From contig NC_135556.1 of assembly GCF_964340395.1 (NCBI RefSeq), positions 1,663,001 to 1,727,000 on the forward strand: a stretch of DNA of 64,000 bases, given 5' to 3'. The translations under genes and the position numbers were made by a program. Of the stretch, positions 1-14,371 are shown in pieces. The notes below the pieces were generated by a model. The model made no database searches and was not told the origin of the DNA. It saw only the letters and a program-made list of their open reading frames with translations. This DNA is from Glandiceps talaboti (Eukaryota > Hemichordata > Enteropneusta > Spengelidae). Each line of letters starts with the position of its first letter. Position 1 is the stretch's first letter.

Positions 1-3000
1 TTGTACACTCAGGTATGTAGTAATTGTACACTCAGGTAGGTAGGAATTGTACACTCAGCTAGGTAGGACTTATACACTCAGCTACGTATACTCAGCTAGG
101 TAGGAATTATACACTCAGGTATGTAGGAATTGTACACTCAGGTAGGTAGGAATTGTACACTCAGGTAGGTAGGACTTATACACTCAGGTAGGTAGGACTT
201 ATACACTCAGGTAGGTAGGAATTGTACACTCAGGTAGGTAGGAATTGTACACTCAGGTAGGTAGGAATTGTACACTCAGGTAGGTAGGACTTATATACTC
301 AGCTAGGTAGGACTTCTACACTCAGGTAGGTAGGAATTGTACACTCAGCTAGGTAGGACTTATACACTCAGCTAGGTAGTACTTATACACTCAGCTAGGT
401 AGGAATTGTACACTCAGCTAGGTAGGACTTATACACTCAGCTAGGTAGGACTTATACACTCAGCTACGTATACTCAGCTAGGTAGGAATTGTACACTCAG
501 CTAGGTAGGAATTATATACTCAGCTAGGTAGGAATTGTACACTCAGCTAGGTAGGAATTATACACTCAGCTAGGTAGGACTTATACACTCAGCTACGTAC
601 ACTCAGCTAGGTAGGAATTGTACACTCAGCTAGGTAGGAATTATATACTCAGCTAGGTAGGACTTATACACTCAGCTACGTATACTCAGCTAGGTAGGAA
701 TTGTACACTCAGCTAGGTAGGACTTATACACTCAGCTACGTATACTCAGCTAGGTAGGAATTGTACACTCAGCTAGGTAGGACTTATACACTCAGCTACG
801 TATACTCAGCTAGGTAGGAATTATATACTCAGCTAGGTAGGACTTATACACTCAGCTACGTATACTCAGCTAGGTAGGAATTGTACACTCAGCTAGGTAG
901 GACTTATACACTCAGCTACGTATACTCAGCTAGGTAGGAATTGTACACTCAGCTAGGTAGGAATTATATACTCAGCTAGGTAGGACTTATACACTCAGCT
1001 ACGTACACTCAGCTAGGTAGGAATTGTACACTCAGCTAGGTAGGACTTATACACTCAGCTAGGTAGGACTTATACACTCAGCTACGTATACTCAGCTAGG
1101 TAGGAATTGTACACTCAGCTAGGTAGGACTTATACACTCAGCTAGGTAGGACTTATATACTCAGCTACGTATACTCAGCTAGGTAGGAATTGTACACTCA
1201 GCTAGGTAGGAATTATATACTCAGCTAGGTAGGAATTGCACACTCAGCTAGGTAGGACTTATACACTCAGCTAGGTAGGACTTATACACTCAGCTACGTA
1301 TACTCAGCTAGGTAGGAATTGTACACTCAGCTAGGTAGGACTTATACACTCAGCTAGGTAGGACTTATACACTCAGCTACGTATACTCAGCTAGGTAGGA
1401 TTTGTACACTCAGCTAGGTAGGACTTATACACTCAGCTAGGTAGGACTTATACACTCAGCTACGTATACTCAGCTAGGTAGGAATTGTACACTCAGCTAG
1501 GTAGGAATTATATACTCAGCTAGGTAGGAATTGTACACTCAGCTAGGTAGGAATTATACACTCAGCTAGGTAGGACTTATACACTCAGCTACGTACACTC
1601 AGCTAGGTAGGAATTGTACACTCAGCTAGGTAGGAATTATATACTCAGCTAGGTAGGACTTATACACTCAGCTACGTATACTCAGCTAGGTAGGAATTGT
1701 ACTCTCAGCTAGGTAGGACTTATACACTCAGCTAGGTAGGACTTATACACTCAGCTACGTATACTCAGCTAGGTAGGAATTGTACACTCAGCTAGGTAGG
1801 AATTATATACTCAGCTCGGTAGGAATTGTACACTCAGCTAGGTAGGAATTGTACACTCAGCTAGGTAGGAATTGTACACTCAGGTATGTAGGAATTGTAC
1901 ACTCAGGTAGGTAGGAATTATATACTCAGCTAGGTAGGAATTATATACTCAGCTAGGTAGGAATTGTACACTCAGGTATGTAGGAATTGTACATTCAGGT
2001 AGGTAGGAATTGTACACTCAGCTAGGTAGGACTTATACACTCAGCTACGTATACTCAGCTAGGTAGCAATTATACACTCAGGTATGTAGGAATTGTACAC
2101 TCAGGTAGGTAGGAATTGTACACTCAGGTAGGTAGGACTTATACACTCAGCTAGGTAGGACTTATACACTCAGGTAGGTAGGAATTGTACACTCAGGTAG
2201 GTAGGACTTATATACTCAGCTAGGTAGGACTTATACACTCAGCTACGTATACTCAGCTAGGTAGGAATTGTACACTCAGCTAGGTAGGAATTATATACTC
2301 AGCTAGGTAGGAATTGTCCACTCAGCTAGGTAGGACTTATACACTCAGCTAGGTAGGACTTATACACTCAGCTACGTATACTCAGCTAGGTAGGAATTGT
2401 ACACTCAGCTAGGTAGGACTTATACACTCAGCTAGGTAGGACTTATACACTCAGCTACGTATACTCAGCTAGGTAGGAATTGTACACTCAGCTAGGTAGG
2501 ACTTATACACTCAGCTAGGTAGGACTTATACACTCAGCTACGTATACTCAGCTAGGTAGGAATTGTACACTCAGCTAGGTAGGAATTATATACTCAGCTA
2601 GGTAGGAATTGTACACTCAGCTAGGTAGGAATTATACACTCAGCTAGGTAGGACTTATACACTCAGCTACGTACACTCAGCTAGGTAGGAATTGTACACT
2701 CAGCTAGGTAGGAATTATATACTCAGCTAGGTAGGACTTATACACTCAGCTACGTATACTCAGCTAGGTAGGAATTATATACTCAGCTAGGTAGGAATTA
2801 TACACTCAGCTAGGTAGGACTTATACACTCAGCTACGTATACTCAGCTAGGTAGGAATTGTACACTCAGCTAGGTAGGAATTATATACTCAGCTAGGTAG
2901 GAATTGTACACTCAGCTAGGTAGGAATTATATACTCAGCTAGGTAGGAATTATATACTCAGCTAGGTAGGAATTGTACACTCAGCTAGGTAGGAATTGTG

Positions 3001-6000
3001 CACTCAGCTAGGTAGGAATTGTACACTCAGCTAGGTAGGAATTGTACACTCAGGTATGTGGGAATTGTACACTCAGGTAGGTAGGAATTGTACACTCAGC
3101 TAGGTAGGACTTATACACTCAGCTACGTATACTCAGCTAGGTAGGAATTATACACTCAGGTATGTAGGAATTGTACACTCAGGTAGGTAGGAATTGTACA
3201 CTCAGGTAGGTAGGACTTATACACTCAGCTAGGTAGGACTTATACACTCAGGTAGGTAGGAATTGTACACTCAGGTAGGTAGGAATTGTACACTCAGGTA
3301 GGTAGGACTTATATACTCAGCTAGGTAGGACTTCTACCCTCAGGTAGGTAGGAATTGTACACTCAGCTAGGTAGGACTTATACACTCAGCTAGGTAGTAC
3401 TTATACACTCAGCTAGGTAGGAATTGTACACTCAGCTAGGTAGGACTTATACACTCAGCTAGGTAGGACTTATACACTCAGCTACGTATACTCAGCTAGG
3501 TAGGAATTGTACACTCAGCTAGGTAGGAATTATATACTCAGCTAGGTAGGAATTGTACACTCAGCTAGGTAGGACTTATACACTCAGCTAGGTAGGACTT
3601 ATACACTCAGCTACGTATACTCAGCTAGGTAGGAATTGTACACTCAGCTAGGTAGGACTTATACACTCAGCTAGGTAGGACTTATACACTCAGCTACGTA
3701 TACTCAGCTAGGTAGGAATTGTACACTCAGCTAGGTAGGACTTATACACTCAGCTAGGTAGGACTTATACACTCAGCTACGTATACTCAGCTAGGTAGGA
3801 ATTGTACACTCAGCTAGGTAGGAATTATATACTCATTAGGTAGGAATTGTACACTCAGCTAGGTAGGAATTATACACTCAGCTAGGTAGGACTTATACAC
3901 TCAGCTACGTACACTCAGCTAGGTAGGAATTGTACACTCAGCTAGGTAGGAATTATATACTCAGCTAGGTAGGACTTATACACTCAGCTACGTATACTCA
4001 GCTAGGTAGGAATTGTACTCTCCGCTAGGTAGGACTTATACACTCAGCTAGGTAGGACTTATACACTCAGCTACGTATACTCAGCTAGGTAGGAATTGTA
4101 CACTCAGCTAGGTAGGAATTATATACTCAGCTAGGTAGGAATTGTACACTCAGCTAGGTAGGAATTGTACACTCAGCTAGGTAGGAATTGTACACTCAGG
4201 TATGTAGGAATTGTACACTCAGGTAGGTAGGAATTATATACTCAGCTAGGTAGGAATTATATACTCAGCTAGGTAGGAATTGTACACTCAGCTAGGTAGG
4301 AATTGTACACTCAGCTAGGTAGGAATTGTACACTCAGGTATGTAGGAATTGTACACTCAGGTAGGTAGGAATTGTACACTCAGCTACGTATACTCAGCTA
4401 GGTAGGAATTATACACTCAGGTATGTAGGAATTGTACACTCAGGTAGGTAGGAATTGTACACTCAGGTAGGTAGGACTTATACACTCAGCTAGGTAGGAC
4501 TTATACACTCAGGTAGGTAGGAATTGTACACTCAGGTAGGTAGGACTTATATACTCAGCTAGGTAGGACTTATACACTCAGGTAGGTAGGAATTGTACAC
4601 TCAGCTAGGTAGGACTTATACACTCAGCTAGGTAGTACTTATACACTCAGCTAGGTAGGAATTGTACACTCAGCTAGGTAGGACTTATACACTCAGCTAG
4701 GTAGGACTTATACACTCAGCTACGTATACTCAGCTAGGTAGGAATTGTACACTCAGCTAGGTAGGAATTATACACTCAGCTAGGTAGGACTTATACACTC
4801 AGCTACGTACACTCAGCTAGGTAGAAATTGTACACTCAGCTAGGTAGGAATTATATACTCAGCTAGGTAGGACTTATACACTCAACTACGTATACTCAGC
4901 TAGGTAGGAATTGTACACTCAGCTAGGTAGGACTTATACACTCAGCTAGGTAGGACTTATACACTCAGCTACGTATACTCAGCTAGGTAGGAATTGTACA
5001 CTCAGCTAGGTAGGAATTATATACTCAGCTAGGTAGGAATTGTACACTCAGCTAGGTAGGACTTATACACTCAGCTAGGTAGGACTTATACACTCAGCTA
5101 CGTATACTCAGCTAGGTAGGACTTATACACTCAGCTAGGTAGGACTTATACACTCAGCTACGTATACTCAGCTAGGTAGGAATTGTACACTCAGCTAGGT
5201 AGGACTTATGCACTCAGCTAGGTAGGACTTATACACTCAGCTACGTATACTCAGCTAGGTAGGAATTGTACACTCAGCTAGGTAGGAATTATATACTCAG
5301 CTAGGTAGGAATTGTACACTCAGCTAGGTAGGAATTATACACTCAGCTAGGTAGGACTTATACACTCAGCTACGTACACTCAGCTAGGTAGGACTTATAC
5401 ACTCAGCTACGTATACTCAGCTAGGTAGGAATTGTACACTCAGCTAGGTAGGAATTATATACTCAGCTAGGTAGGAATTGTACACTCAGCTAGGTAGGAA
5501 TTATACACTCAGCTAGGTAGGACTTATACACTCAGCTACGTACACTCAGCTAGGTAGGAATTGTACACTCAGCTAGGTAGGAATTATATACTCAGCTAGG
5601 TAGGACTTATACACTCAGCTACGTATACTCAGCTAGGTAGGAATTGTACACTCAGCTAGGTAGGACTTATACACTCAGCTAGGTAGGACTTATACACTCA
5701 GCTACGTATACTCAGCTAGGTAGGAATTGTACACTCAGCTAGGTAGGAATTATATACTCAGCTAGGTAGGAATTGTACACTCAGCTAGGTAGGAATTGTA
5801 CACTCAGCTAGGTAGGAATTGTACACTCAGGTATGTAGGAATTGTACACTCAGGTAGGTAGGAATTATATACTCAGCTAGGTAGGAATTATATACTCAGC
5901 TAGGTAGGAATTGTACACTCAGCTAGGTAGGAATTGTACACTCAGGTATGTAGGAACTGTACACTCAGGTAGGTAGGAATTGTACACTCAGCTAGGTAGG

Positions 6001-8029
6001 ACTTATACACTCAGCTACGTATACTCAGCTAGGTAGGAATTATACACTCAGGTATTTAGGAATTGTACACTCAGGTAGGTAGGAATTGTACACTCAGGTA
6101 GGTAGGACTTATACACTCAGCTAGGTAGGACTTATACACTCAGGTAGGTAGGAATTGTACACTCAGCTAGGTAGGAATTGTACACTCAGGTATGTAGGAC
6201 TTATATACTCAGCTAGGTAGGACTTATACACTCAGGTAGGTAGGAATTGTACACTCAGGTAGGTAGGAATCGTACACTCAGGTAGGTAGGAATTGTACAC
6301 TCAGCTAGGTAGGAATTGTACACTCAGGTAGGTAGGAATTATACACTCAGCTACGTATACTCAGCTAGGTAGGAATTGTACACTCAGCTAGGTAGGAATT
6401 ATACACTCAGCTAGGTAGGACTTATACACTCAGCTACGTACACTCAGCTAGGTAGAAATTGTACACTCAGCTAGGTAGGAATTATATACTCAGCTAGGTA
6501 GGACTTATACACTCAACTACGTATACTCAGCTAGGTAGGAATTGTACACTCAGCTAGGTAGGACTTATACACTCAGCTAGGTAGGACTTATACACTCAGC
6601 TACGTATACTCAGCTAGGTAGGAATTGTACACTCAGCTAGGTAGGAATTATATACTCAGCTAGGTAGGAATTGTACACTCAGCTAGGTAGGACTTATACA
6701 CTCAGCTAGGTAGGACTTATACACTCAGCTACGTATACTCAGCTAGGTAGGAATTGTACACTCAGCTAGGTAGGACTTATACACTCAGCTAGGTAGGACT
6801 TATACACTCAGCTACGTATACTCAGCTAGGTAGGAATTGTACACTCAGCTAGGTAGGACTTATACACTCAGCTAGGTAGGACTTATACACTCAGCTACGT
6901 ATACTCAGCTAGGTAGGAATTGTACACTCAGCTAGGTAGGAATTATATACTCAGCTAGGTAGGAATTGTACACTCAGCTAGGTAGGAATTATACACTCAG
7001 CTAGGTAGGACTTATACACTCAGCTACGTACACTCAGCTAGGTAGGACTTATACACTCAGCTACGTATACTCAGCTAGGTAGGAATTGTACACTCAGCTA
7101 GGTAGGAATTATATACTCAGCTAGGTAGGAATTGTACACTCAGCTAGGTAGGAATTATACACTCAGCTAGGTAGGACTTATACACTCAGCTACGTACACT
7201 CAGCTAGGTAGGAATTGTACACTCAGCTAGGTAGGAATTATATATTCAGCTAGGTAGGACTTATACACTCAGCTACGTATACTCAGCTAGGTAGGAATTG
7301 TACACTCAGCTAGGTAGGACTTATACACTCAGCTAGGTAGGACTTATACACTCAGCTACGTATACTCAGCTAGGTAGGAATTGTACACTCAGCTAGGTAG
7401 GAATTATATACTCAGCTAGGTAGGAATTGTACACTCAGCTAGGTAGGAATTGTACACTCAGCTAGGTAGGAATTGTACACTCAGGTATGTAGGAATTGTA
7501 CACTCAGGTAGGTAGGAATTATATACTCAGCTAGGTAGGAATTATATACTCAGCTAGGTAGGAATTGTACACTCAGCTAGGTAGGAATTGTACACTCAGC
7601 TAGGTAGGAATTGTACACTCAGGTATGTAGGAATTGTACACTCAGGTAGGTAGGAATTGTACACTCAGCTAGGTAGGACTTATACACTCAGCTACGTATA
7701 CTCAGCTAGGTAGGAATTATACACTCAGGTATGTAGGAATTGTACACTCAGGTAGGTAGGAATTGTACACTCAGGTAGGTAGGACTTATACACTCAGCTA
7801 GGTAGGACTTATACACTCAGGTAGGTAGGAATTGTACACTCAGCTAGGTAGGAATTGTACACTCAGGTATGTAGGACTTATATACTCAGCTAGGTAGGAC
7901 TTATACACTCAGGTAGGTAGGAATTGTACACTCAGGTAGGTAGGAATCGTACACTCAGGTAGGTAGGAATTGTACACTCAGCTAGGTAGGAATTGTACAC
8001 TCAGGTAGGTAGGAATTATACACTCAGCT
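1..8029. repeat. 23-bp satellite array with higher-order structure
   Basis: An uninterrupted tandem array, cut off by the left edge of the window. The basic unit is 23 bp: aattgtacactcag followed by ctaggtagg. Units vary at aattgta / aattata / acttata and at cagcta / caggta. A shortened 14-bp unit containing gctacgta recurs throughout. Roughly 350 units are present. Marker mutations recur at fixed distances. The gtagaaattg and ctcaactacg variants are each repeated 1631 bp apart (4821 to 6452; 4881 to 6512). An actctc variant recurs 2316 bp apart (1701 to 4017), and cttctac and gtagtac variants recur 3018 bp apart. The array therefore grew by block duplication as well as unit slippage. TAG and TGA occur in all frames, so no protein is encoded. 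Confidence 0.97.
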
Positions 8030-8464
8030 TTTGTCACTAACGATTTTCAGTAATGACATTTTTTTCGTGAGGTTTGAGAACATTTTAACAACAGACTTAC
8101 AAATGGACAATAACAATACTATAGCAGAAAATGAAACTACATACAATTGCGAAATATTCAATTACGATACACAAGTGTGCAACAGACCAAAATACACAAA
8201 CAACAAGAGACAAATACTTGCAGAAGATACACGTACATACTAATCAATTACATTGCAATCTATAAAAACCCTGAAGGTACTCTTTATGACACGCTATTTT
8301 AAAACCTCTATTTATTGGTAATAGATCTTATTGCAGCCGGTAGTTGATTATAAAATATAGGCGCTGCTACTTGAAAAGATTCTTTGTTCTGTTGAATGGG
8401 ACAAGTAACGACTGATTTGTAACTGAGCGCAAAGATCGGTTAAGTCTATATGGTGACAGTAATT
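8030..8464. other. unique AT-rich spacer between two arrays
   Basis: Non-repetitive sequence between the 23-bp satellite and the 60/64-bp minisatellite. A short open frame at 8031-8243 is rich in Asn and Thr, has no recognisable domain and begins at the satellite junction. I do not regard it as a gene. Confidence 0.5.
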
Positions 8465-8766
8465 GACTGAATGATATGGGATATTGACCATGTAGTGCTT
8501 TATAAACTGAATCAACGTTATTGACTGATACACGGATATTTGGGATATTGACCATGTAATGCTTTATATACTGAATCAACGTTATTGACTGATACACGGA
8601 TATTTGGGATATTGACCATGTAATGCTTTATAAACTGAATCAACGTTATTGATACACGGATATTTGGGATATTGACCATGTAATACTTTATAAACTGAAT
8701 CAACGTTATTGATACACGGATATTTGGGATATTGACCATGTAATACTTTATAAACTGAATCAACGT
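8465..8766. repeat. 60/64-bp minisatellite, left part
   Basis: Tandem units containing gatacacggatatttgggat, then attgaccatgtaat, then ctttataaactgaatcaacg. The unit is 60 bp, or 64 bp where an extra gact is present before gatacac. The array stops at caacgtt where a LINE fragment begins and resumes at 9274. Reverse-strand open frames arise only because 60 bp is a multiple of three. Confidence 0.95.
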
Positions 8767-9273
8767 TTTCAACTCCGACATTTTTATACAAAGTTTAGAT
8801 GCTCCTGTCATAAGTTAATGATCGAAATGGGCAGATATATAAATATACCAGTAGAAGATAGAATATGCTGTGTGTGTGACTCCAATGAAGTGGAGTCTGA
8901 AATTCATTTTTTGATAAGTTGCTCTAGGTACAGTCAACAAAGGCAGAGTTTCTTTCAAACGATATCCACTATTTACTCTGATTTTATGGATAAGGATGAC
9001 AAGACTAAGTTCATCGTAATAATGTCAAGTATAGATAAAACTATAGTAGTGACGACTGCAAAATTTATAATAGATTGTTTCAGGATCAGGGACAGTATTT
9101 GATCTCCTTTTTTGTTTGCATTGTAGTCTTTTATATAAATTATATTTATTTCTCAGCTGTTTTGTGATTTTGGCTCACGTGACCTCCTTTATTCGTTCTT
9201 ATGTATTTATGTAAACCTCCTCCGGGGATAAACGGAGGTATGTTCCGTTATTGGAATAAAGAAAGACTATACT
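8767..9273 (+). pseudogene. 5'-truncated LINE: C-terminal end of a reverse transcriptase protein
   Basis: The frame read from about 8773 through 9102 matches the C-terminal tail of many animal non-LTR retrotransposon polyproteins. It has a TKFRCSCHKL-like segment, then MGRY, then a CxxC...HxxxxC zinc knuckle (C at the ICCVC segment, H and C in EIHFLISC). A stop at 9100-9102 is followed by a 3' UTR with a CCTCC/GGAGG hairpin (about 9216-9238) and an aataaag signal at 9256. Everything upstream (endonuclease, reverse transcriptase) is missing, as expected of incomplete target-primed reverse transcription. The fragment sits exactly between two blocks of the same minisatellite, so it inserted into the array. 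The clade (CR1/L2/Rex-like) is not resolved. Confidence 0.8.
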
Positions 9274-9815
9274 ATTGACTGATACACGGATATTTGGGAT
9301 ATTGACCATGTAATGCTTTATATACTGAATCAACGTTATTGACTGATACACGGATATTTGGGATATTGACCATGTAATGCTTTATAAACTGAATCAACGT
9401 TATTGACTGATACACGGATATTTGGGATATTGACCATGTAATGCTTTATAAACTGAATCAACGTTATTGATACACGGATATTTGGGATATTGACCATGTA
9501 ATACTTTATAAACTGAATCAACGTTATTGATACACGGATATTTGGGATATTGACCATGTAATACTTTATAAACTGAATCAACGTTATTGATACACGGATA
9601 TTTGGGATATTGACCATGTAATACTTTATAAACTGAATCAACGTTATTGATACACGGATATTTGGGATATTGACCATGTAATACTTTATAAACTGAATCA
9701 ACGTTATTGACTGATACACGGATATTTGGGATATTGACCATGTAGTGATTTATATACTGAAACAACGTTATTGACCTATACACGGATATGTGGGATATTG
9801 ACCATATAGTGCATA
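9274..9815. repeat. 60/64-bp minisatellite, right part
   Basis: Continuation of the array at 8465-8766 with the same unit. It resumes at attgactgatacacgg immediately after the LINE 3' end. About nine units are present, the last ones degenerate (tgtagtgatttatatactga, then accatatagtgc). Confidence 0.95.
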
Positions 9816-10089
9816 TGCTTTATGCATATGCTTTATTTAATCAACATATGGTAGACGTGAAAAATTATGTTTTCGTTATATACATATACATCTCACAAAT
9901 AACATTATAAATCTGATAAATATCTTTTTATTTGCACATTGACCCCACTACCAAGGGTAGTTTTTCCTGCTGAGTTCAAAAAAGTAGTCATTTAATGAAC
10001 ATCAGTTGCCATGGTAATCAAAATAACCATATTATGTGATTTTTGAAAAATTAGACAAAACACTTTTAAAAATTCAAATTTAGAAAAAA

Positions 10090-10135
<46 letters not shown>

Positions 10136-11992
10136 GGCATGTACTAGTTGGTGATATCTGTTGTAACAAAGTTTCATGACTTTTGAAATTATCTGTATCA
10201 AACTTAAGCAATTCTAAAACTCTAAAATTGCCTGAATAAATTGTAAATACCTAAAATATTTATTTTGAAGAATAGCTCTGGTTTGCGAGAATGGATCATT
10301 GCAAATGGTAAACTCGCATTACAGTATCAATCCTAGGTGCAATGGAATTCAGTAGTTATGCTGTAAGGGATCGGAAAAACTGAAATGGTATTATAATCTG
10401 AGTGATTGGACCACTGCTTTATTATATTCCAAGATGTTAGTAAACATTTTGTGAACATTTTAACCCAATGTATAATGTTTAATTATTACCTTTAGATGGT
10501 AACGTCTTTTAAAGATTATTGCTTGGATAACCTAAAAATTGCCTTAAAACACTTTTAAAGTATTTAAAAGAAACTCTCCCCTGCCAATGATAACCATCAG
10601 ATGCACTGACTTATACTATAATTCCATTTAACTTTTTTAAGAACATATTTCAACTCTCTGTATGAAGAATAGTTTCTGGTGTTGCTGTCTTGTAAAGCTA
10701 GGACATTTTTGCCTGAAAGGGTCTGGTTAGCCAAATAAATTGGCTTTAAGAGTCATAAAACCTCCAGAGCTTTTAGGGAACTCCCAAGGACCCCATGAGA
10801 AGTGGACATACCCCATCTCAAGCTCATCTCCCGTCTTTTACTGTCAGGATTCTAATAAAAGTATATCTGTGAATAATTGAACACTAAGTATAGTTGCATG
10901 ATGGTACTGTCTTATAGTATTTGCTATGCAAGACATAGTCAATCTGTTCACTCACACTGAGTCATGATGAAATATATGGTATGTGAATATGATATAGGGG
11001 AGTCGTCATGTTTTAAAATAAGTGATATAAAATAAGTGTTTTTGATTTTGCCAGAGAGATGAGTCAGTGACTTTTTGTCGGTCCGATGGTAAAATGCACC
11101 CTAGTGTAAACTAATATATCTTTACTTATTTGAATTATTACAAATTGCATGATATATACAATCACAGTAGCTAAACCGAAGGTCAAAATGTCTGTGTGTC
11201 GAATTCGGCACTATCTTGCACCAGGGTCAAAAAACCTATTGCGATAGTACTAAAGTACTGTGTCAATATAGAGATGTATAGAGCATGTGCCGTTTACACT
11301 AGTTGTCAAACATCATCAGAAATCGCCCAACAATATGACCTTGGCTTACGGCGGGAAAGTTGATAGACCAAACACGTCTCTGCTGTGTTCTGTGAACTCA
11401 TCAGCTCATTATGAGACAGTAATCTGTATGTTTGACAAACCACATTTTTCATCTAAGACGTCACACATAGGGAACCTGGTATTACTACATGTGAACAACA
11501 CGATTCAAAGTGATACCATCATATTCTAATGTTTAGACTATTTACGAGTGTGTGGCTTCCTCCTGTAGGTCTAAAGTGGTACAGGTTTAACTTTATGGTT
11601 ATTGTGGTGGTAACCATGGTAACTGTTGCTGCATATCAAAATATCGTAACTACTATTAACACTTTGAATCATCTAGAGCTCCCATCATATATTCAGATAT
11701 TGTATAGGAATGACATAATAACATCATTTGGTTGTCTCAAAATATTCGAAAAATAATACATGAACTTGAGATACGTATAAACAAACAGCAGATAAAGTCT
11801 AGAGCAAGAGTAGATAGCAGGTCAACATAGTATCTCTTGGTGAATGTTATCATGGGGATGACGTTTGTTTGGTGGAGTGTGAATGATAAATAGGAAACCG
11901 TCCATGGATTGAAATTTAACTCGGGCCCTCGCCTTCTATAAATCTTAACCCCTGGACTGTTTCATATACTTATTATATTTTATTTTATTATA
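9816..11992. other. non-coding, no gene recognised
   Basis: AT-rich sequence with stops in all frames. Open frames at 11287-11529 and 11529-11756 are short, have no homology I recognise and lack convincing splice signals. Apart from the GTT microsatellite at 10093-10136, I see nothing. Confidence 0.5.
10093..10136. repeat. (GTT)n microsatellite
   Basis: About 14 perfect GTT triplets. On the reverse strand they read as an Asn run that should not be taken for a protein. Confidence 0.98.
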
Positions 11993-12100
11993 CTTTTATG
12001 TTATGTTATGTTATTTTATGTTATGTTATGCTATGCTATGCTATGCTATGCTATGCTATGCTATGCTATGTTATGCTATGTTATGTTATGTTATGTTATG
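11993..12100. repeat. (TTATG)n / (CTATG)n pentanucleotide array
   Basis: Pentamers ttatg at both ends with a core of ctatg, about 20 units. A single t/c transition has spread through the middle of the array. Confidence 0.95.
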
Positions 12101-12953
12101 AATCCGTCCAGAGATATACAATTTAACGATGTTGTAACCGGGTTACATTTTAATCCCTGGTATTTAGCATTGGCGTTCCACCAATGATGACATTCAGCAA
12201 GACTTCGCCTACTACCTATGTGACCTAGACACTATCAGCTGTTGTTTAATGTGGTTAAATACCGATAATCTCAAGTTCATGTATTTTAGTTTTCATTCAT
12301 ATATCTTGAAGTTGAAGAAATATTTTCATAAATTCTCATTCCTTCACATCCCTGAAGTTCTCTCCTGAGTCTATTACATGCCTATGCAGTGACAATTGTC
12401 CCTGCTAGTTTCAAGACTGTTACCAACTGCTATGTATTCCTAATTGATGGGTCAAACTTGTGGGTATCACGCCAGACATGCTGCTAATCGCTCATACCTC
12501 CTATTTATTTTGTCTACACTATTTAAGCTTGTTAATCAAACATCATGTCACTGCCGGAAGATCGTATAAATCTCAAAGTTCCATTATCACCCCTATTTTC
12601 CCGTGTTGACGTACAACCATATTTTCTTACTGGTTGCTGATAGCTCAGTGCATTGACCTCTCTACAGAGTATAGGGTCAGTGACAGTTTCAATCAACTGG
12701 GGTGGATGCTAATATTTAATATATGTTAGTGTCAATCGAGTGTAGTTTGAACATTAACTTTTCGTCCAAAAAAGAGACCTGAGTTACGCTGTGGCATGTA
12801 TATGTTGTGTTCAATTTAAATTGATAGGTTTTACTCGTTTTAGGTTAGGGTCCGGGTGCGGTACAATACGACGGTTTATTCATAAAGACATAATAACCTG
12901 TGATATCTTTTTAAAAGAACAAAAACACCACCACCACCACCACCACCACCACC

Positions 12954-12998
<45 letters not shown>

Positions 12999-14371
12999 GC
13001 ATCTGACATCTGATGACAATTTATTGTGCATATGAAAGTGTCTGCAACATCTTCTAGCCAGGGGAGAAAATTGGGCATAGAGTAGGCATGCTGTTAATAT
13101 ATGTTGATCTTATAGCAGACATGAAATGGTCCGACTCCAGTTGCAGTTTTTGGGTCCTACAAAAGTTGCATGACTGTAACACAGAGTTGTAAAGTAGAGT
13201 GGGGAACCGCCATTGAAAAATCGTTTTAGGTTTCTTTAAAGATACAGTACGAATGTAAATGTTTGTCAAGTGGTATGTACAACCAGTGTCAACATACAAG
13301 ACAAAGATGGGCTGTCACGGTTGTGGTGGAGCACAATTTTACCGGTTTGGATTTCCAACTAGTAGCTTGGCACATAATGTGGTTCTGACTGGAAGGAAAC
13401 TATAGACATTTATTCACATCCGATCTTGAACAATGATTGCGTTGTTTAGCTCTATTATATCTCACGTCTTAGTAACTACGAACAGAGTAATTATGAACAG
13501 AGTAGAATTTTTAGCAAGTTCAACCTTAAAGTAGGCTCAATAGAGATTCTACGGCACCAGGCAATAACAATAACAATTGTATATTGTAAAAGATTATGGG
13601 ACTAAATTTGATAGCAAAGTCAAAGACTCAATTTGACGGTCGTTAGTTTATAAGGTGAATATGTGATGTAAACGTCACAAGGATGCAATACTATAGGCTC
13701 TCGGGTGCGCTTGTTTTTTCGTTGTAGATGTAGATGCAATTTGTGTGTAGTAGCCTATAGTACCGTTTGCTTGACTTAGAATGGCCTACAACGCCATTTT
13801 GAAAAATAAAATATGCGTCTTTAACTCTCTACTGAGCATATATATGTATTAAAATTAAACAAATGTCGCAGTCAAGTTACCTTATCTGAACACTATACGG
13901 ATCTACATGTTGCCTTTCGTCGGACATACTGTCCCGGGATACTGGCATACCCTGACTACATTCCAACCGTAAAAAAGTACGGTACCGTTGCTACCCAACC
14001 CCTACGCAACACTCCATGTGGTACATGGGTCGACCTTGCAAGGTGACCGATATTTCAATTAGACTGTGTTTGTAAATTGGCGACATATAAGGCGACTTCT
14101 TGAGGTAGTATCTCACATGGGAAATGTATAGTCTGTTCAGGTTACATTCGTTGCGTAATACGGTTAGAGATGATTAGGATAAAAACGCGACGAGGTATAT
14201 TGTAAAGTTTTGCAATGTGGTGAACAGCGGAGATTTTACCAACAAAGCAACTGTGCGCATTGCTCTTGACTTGTTTGAACAAACATCTTTGTTATCTTTG
14301 TATTGCTTATCATTTCATTGCGATTGTAAGAAATGTACACTGTCGTTTGAAAAGTACAAATTATATCATAT
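12101..14371. other. non-coding, no gene recognised
   Basis: Mostly unique sequence between the pentamer array and the 42-bp satellite. It contains the CAC/CAA triplet run at 12925-12998. The short open frame at 12791-13006 exists because of that run (His and Asn homopolymers), and 13054-13299 on the minus strand resembles nothing known. Confidence 0.5.
12925..12998. repeat. (CAC)n-(CAA)n compound triplet repeat
   Basis: About 10 CAC or ACC triplets followed by about 15 CAA triplets. Confidence 0.97.

Noticed and set aside
9336-9783. Minus-strand repeat ORFs in the 60/64-bp minisatellite
   Set aside because: Two frames are open at once because 60 is divisible by three. The 64-bp units break the frame.
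11287-11756. Two adjacent ORFs as candidate exons
   Set aside because: No domain, no convincing splice sites, and ordinary length for chance open frames in AT-rich DNA.
12791-13006. ORF ending in His and Asn runs
   Set aside because: The runs are a CAC/CAA microsatellite; the rest of the frame has no recognisable feature.
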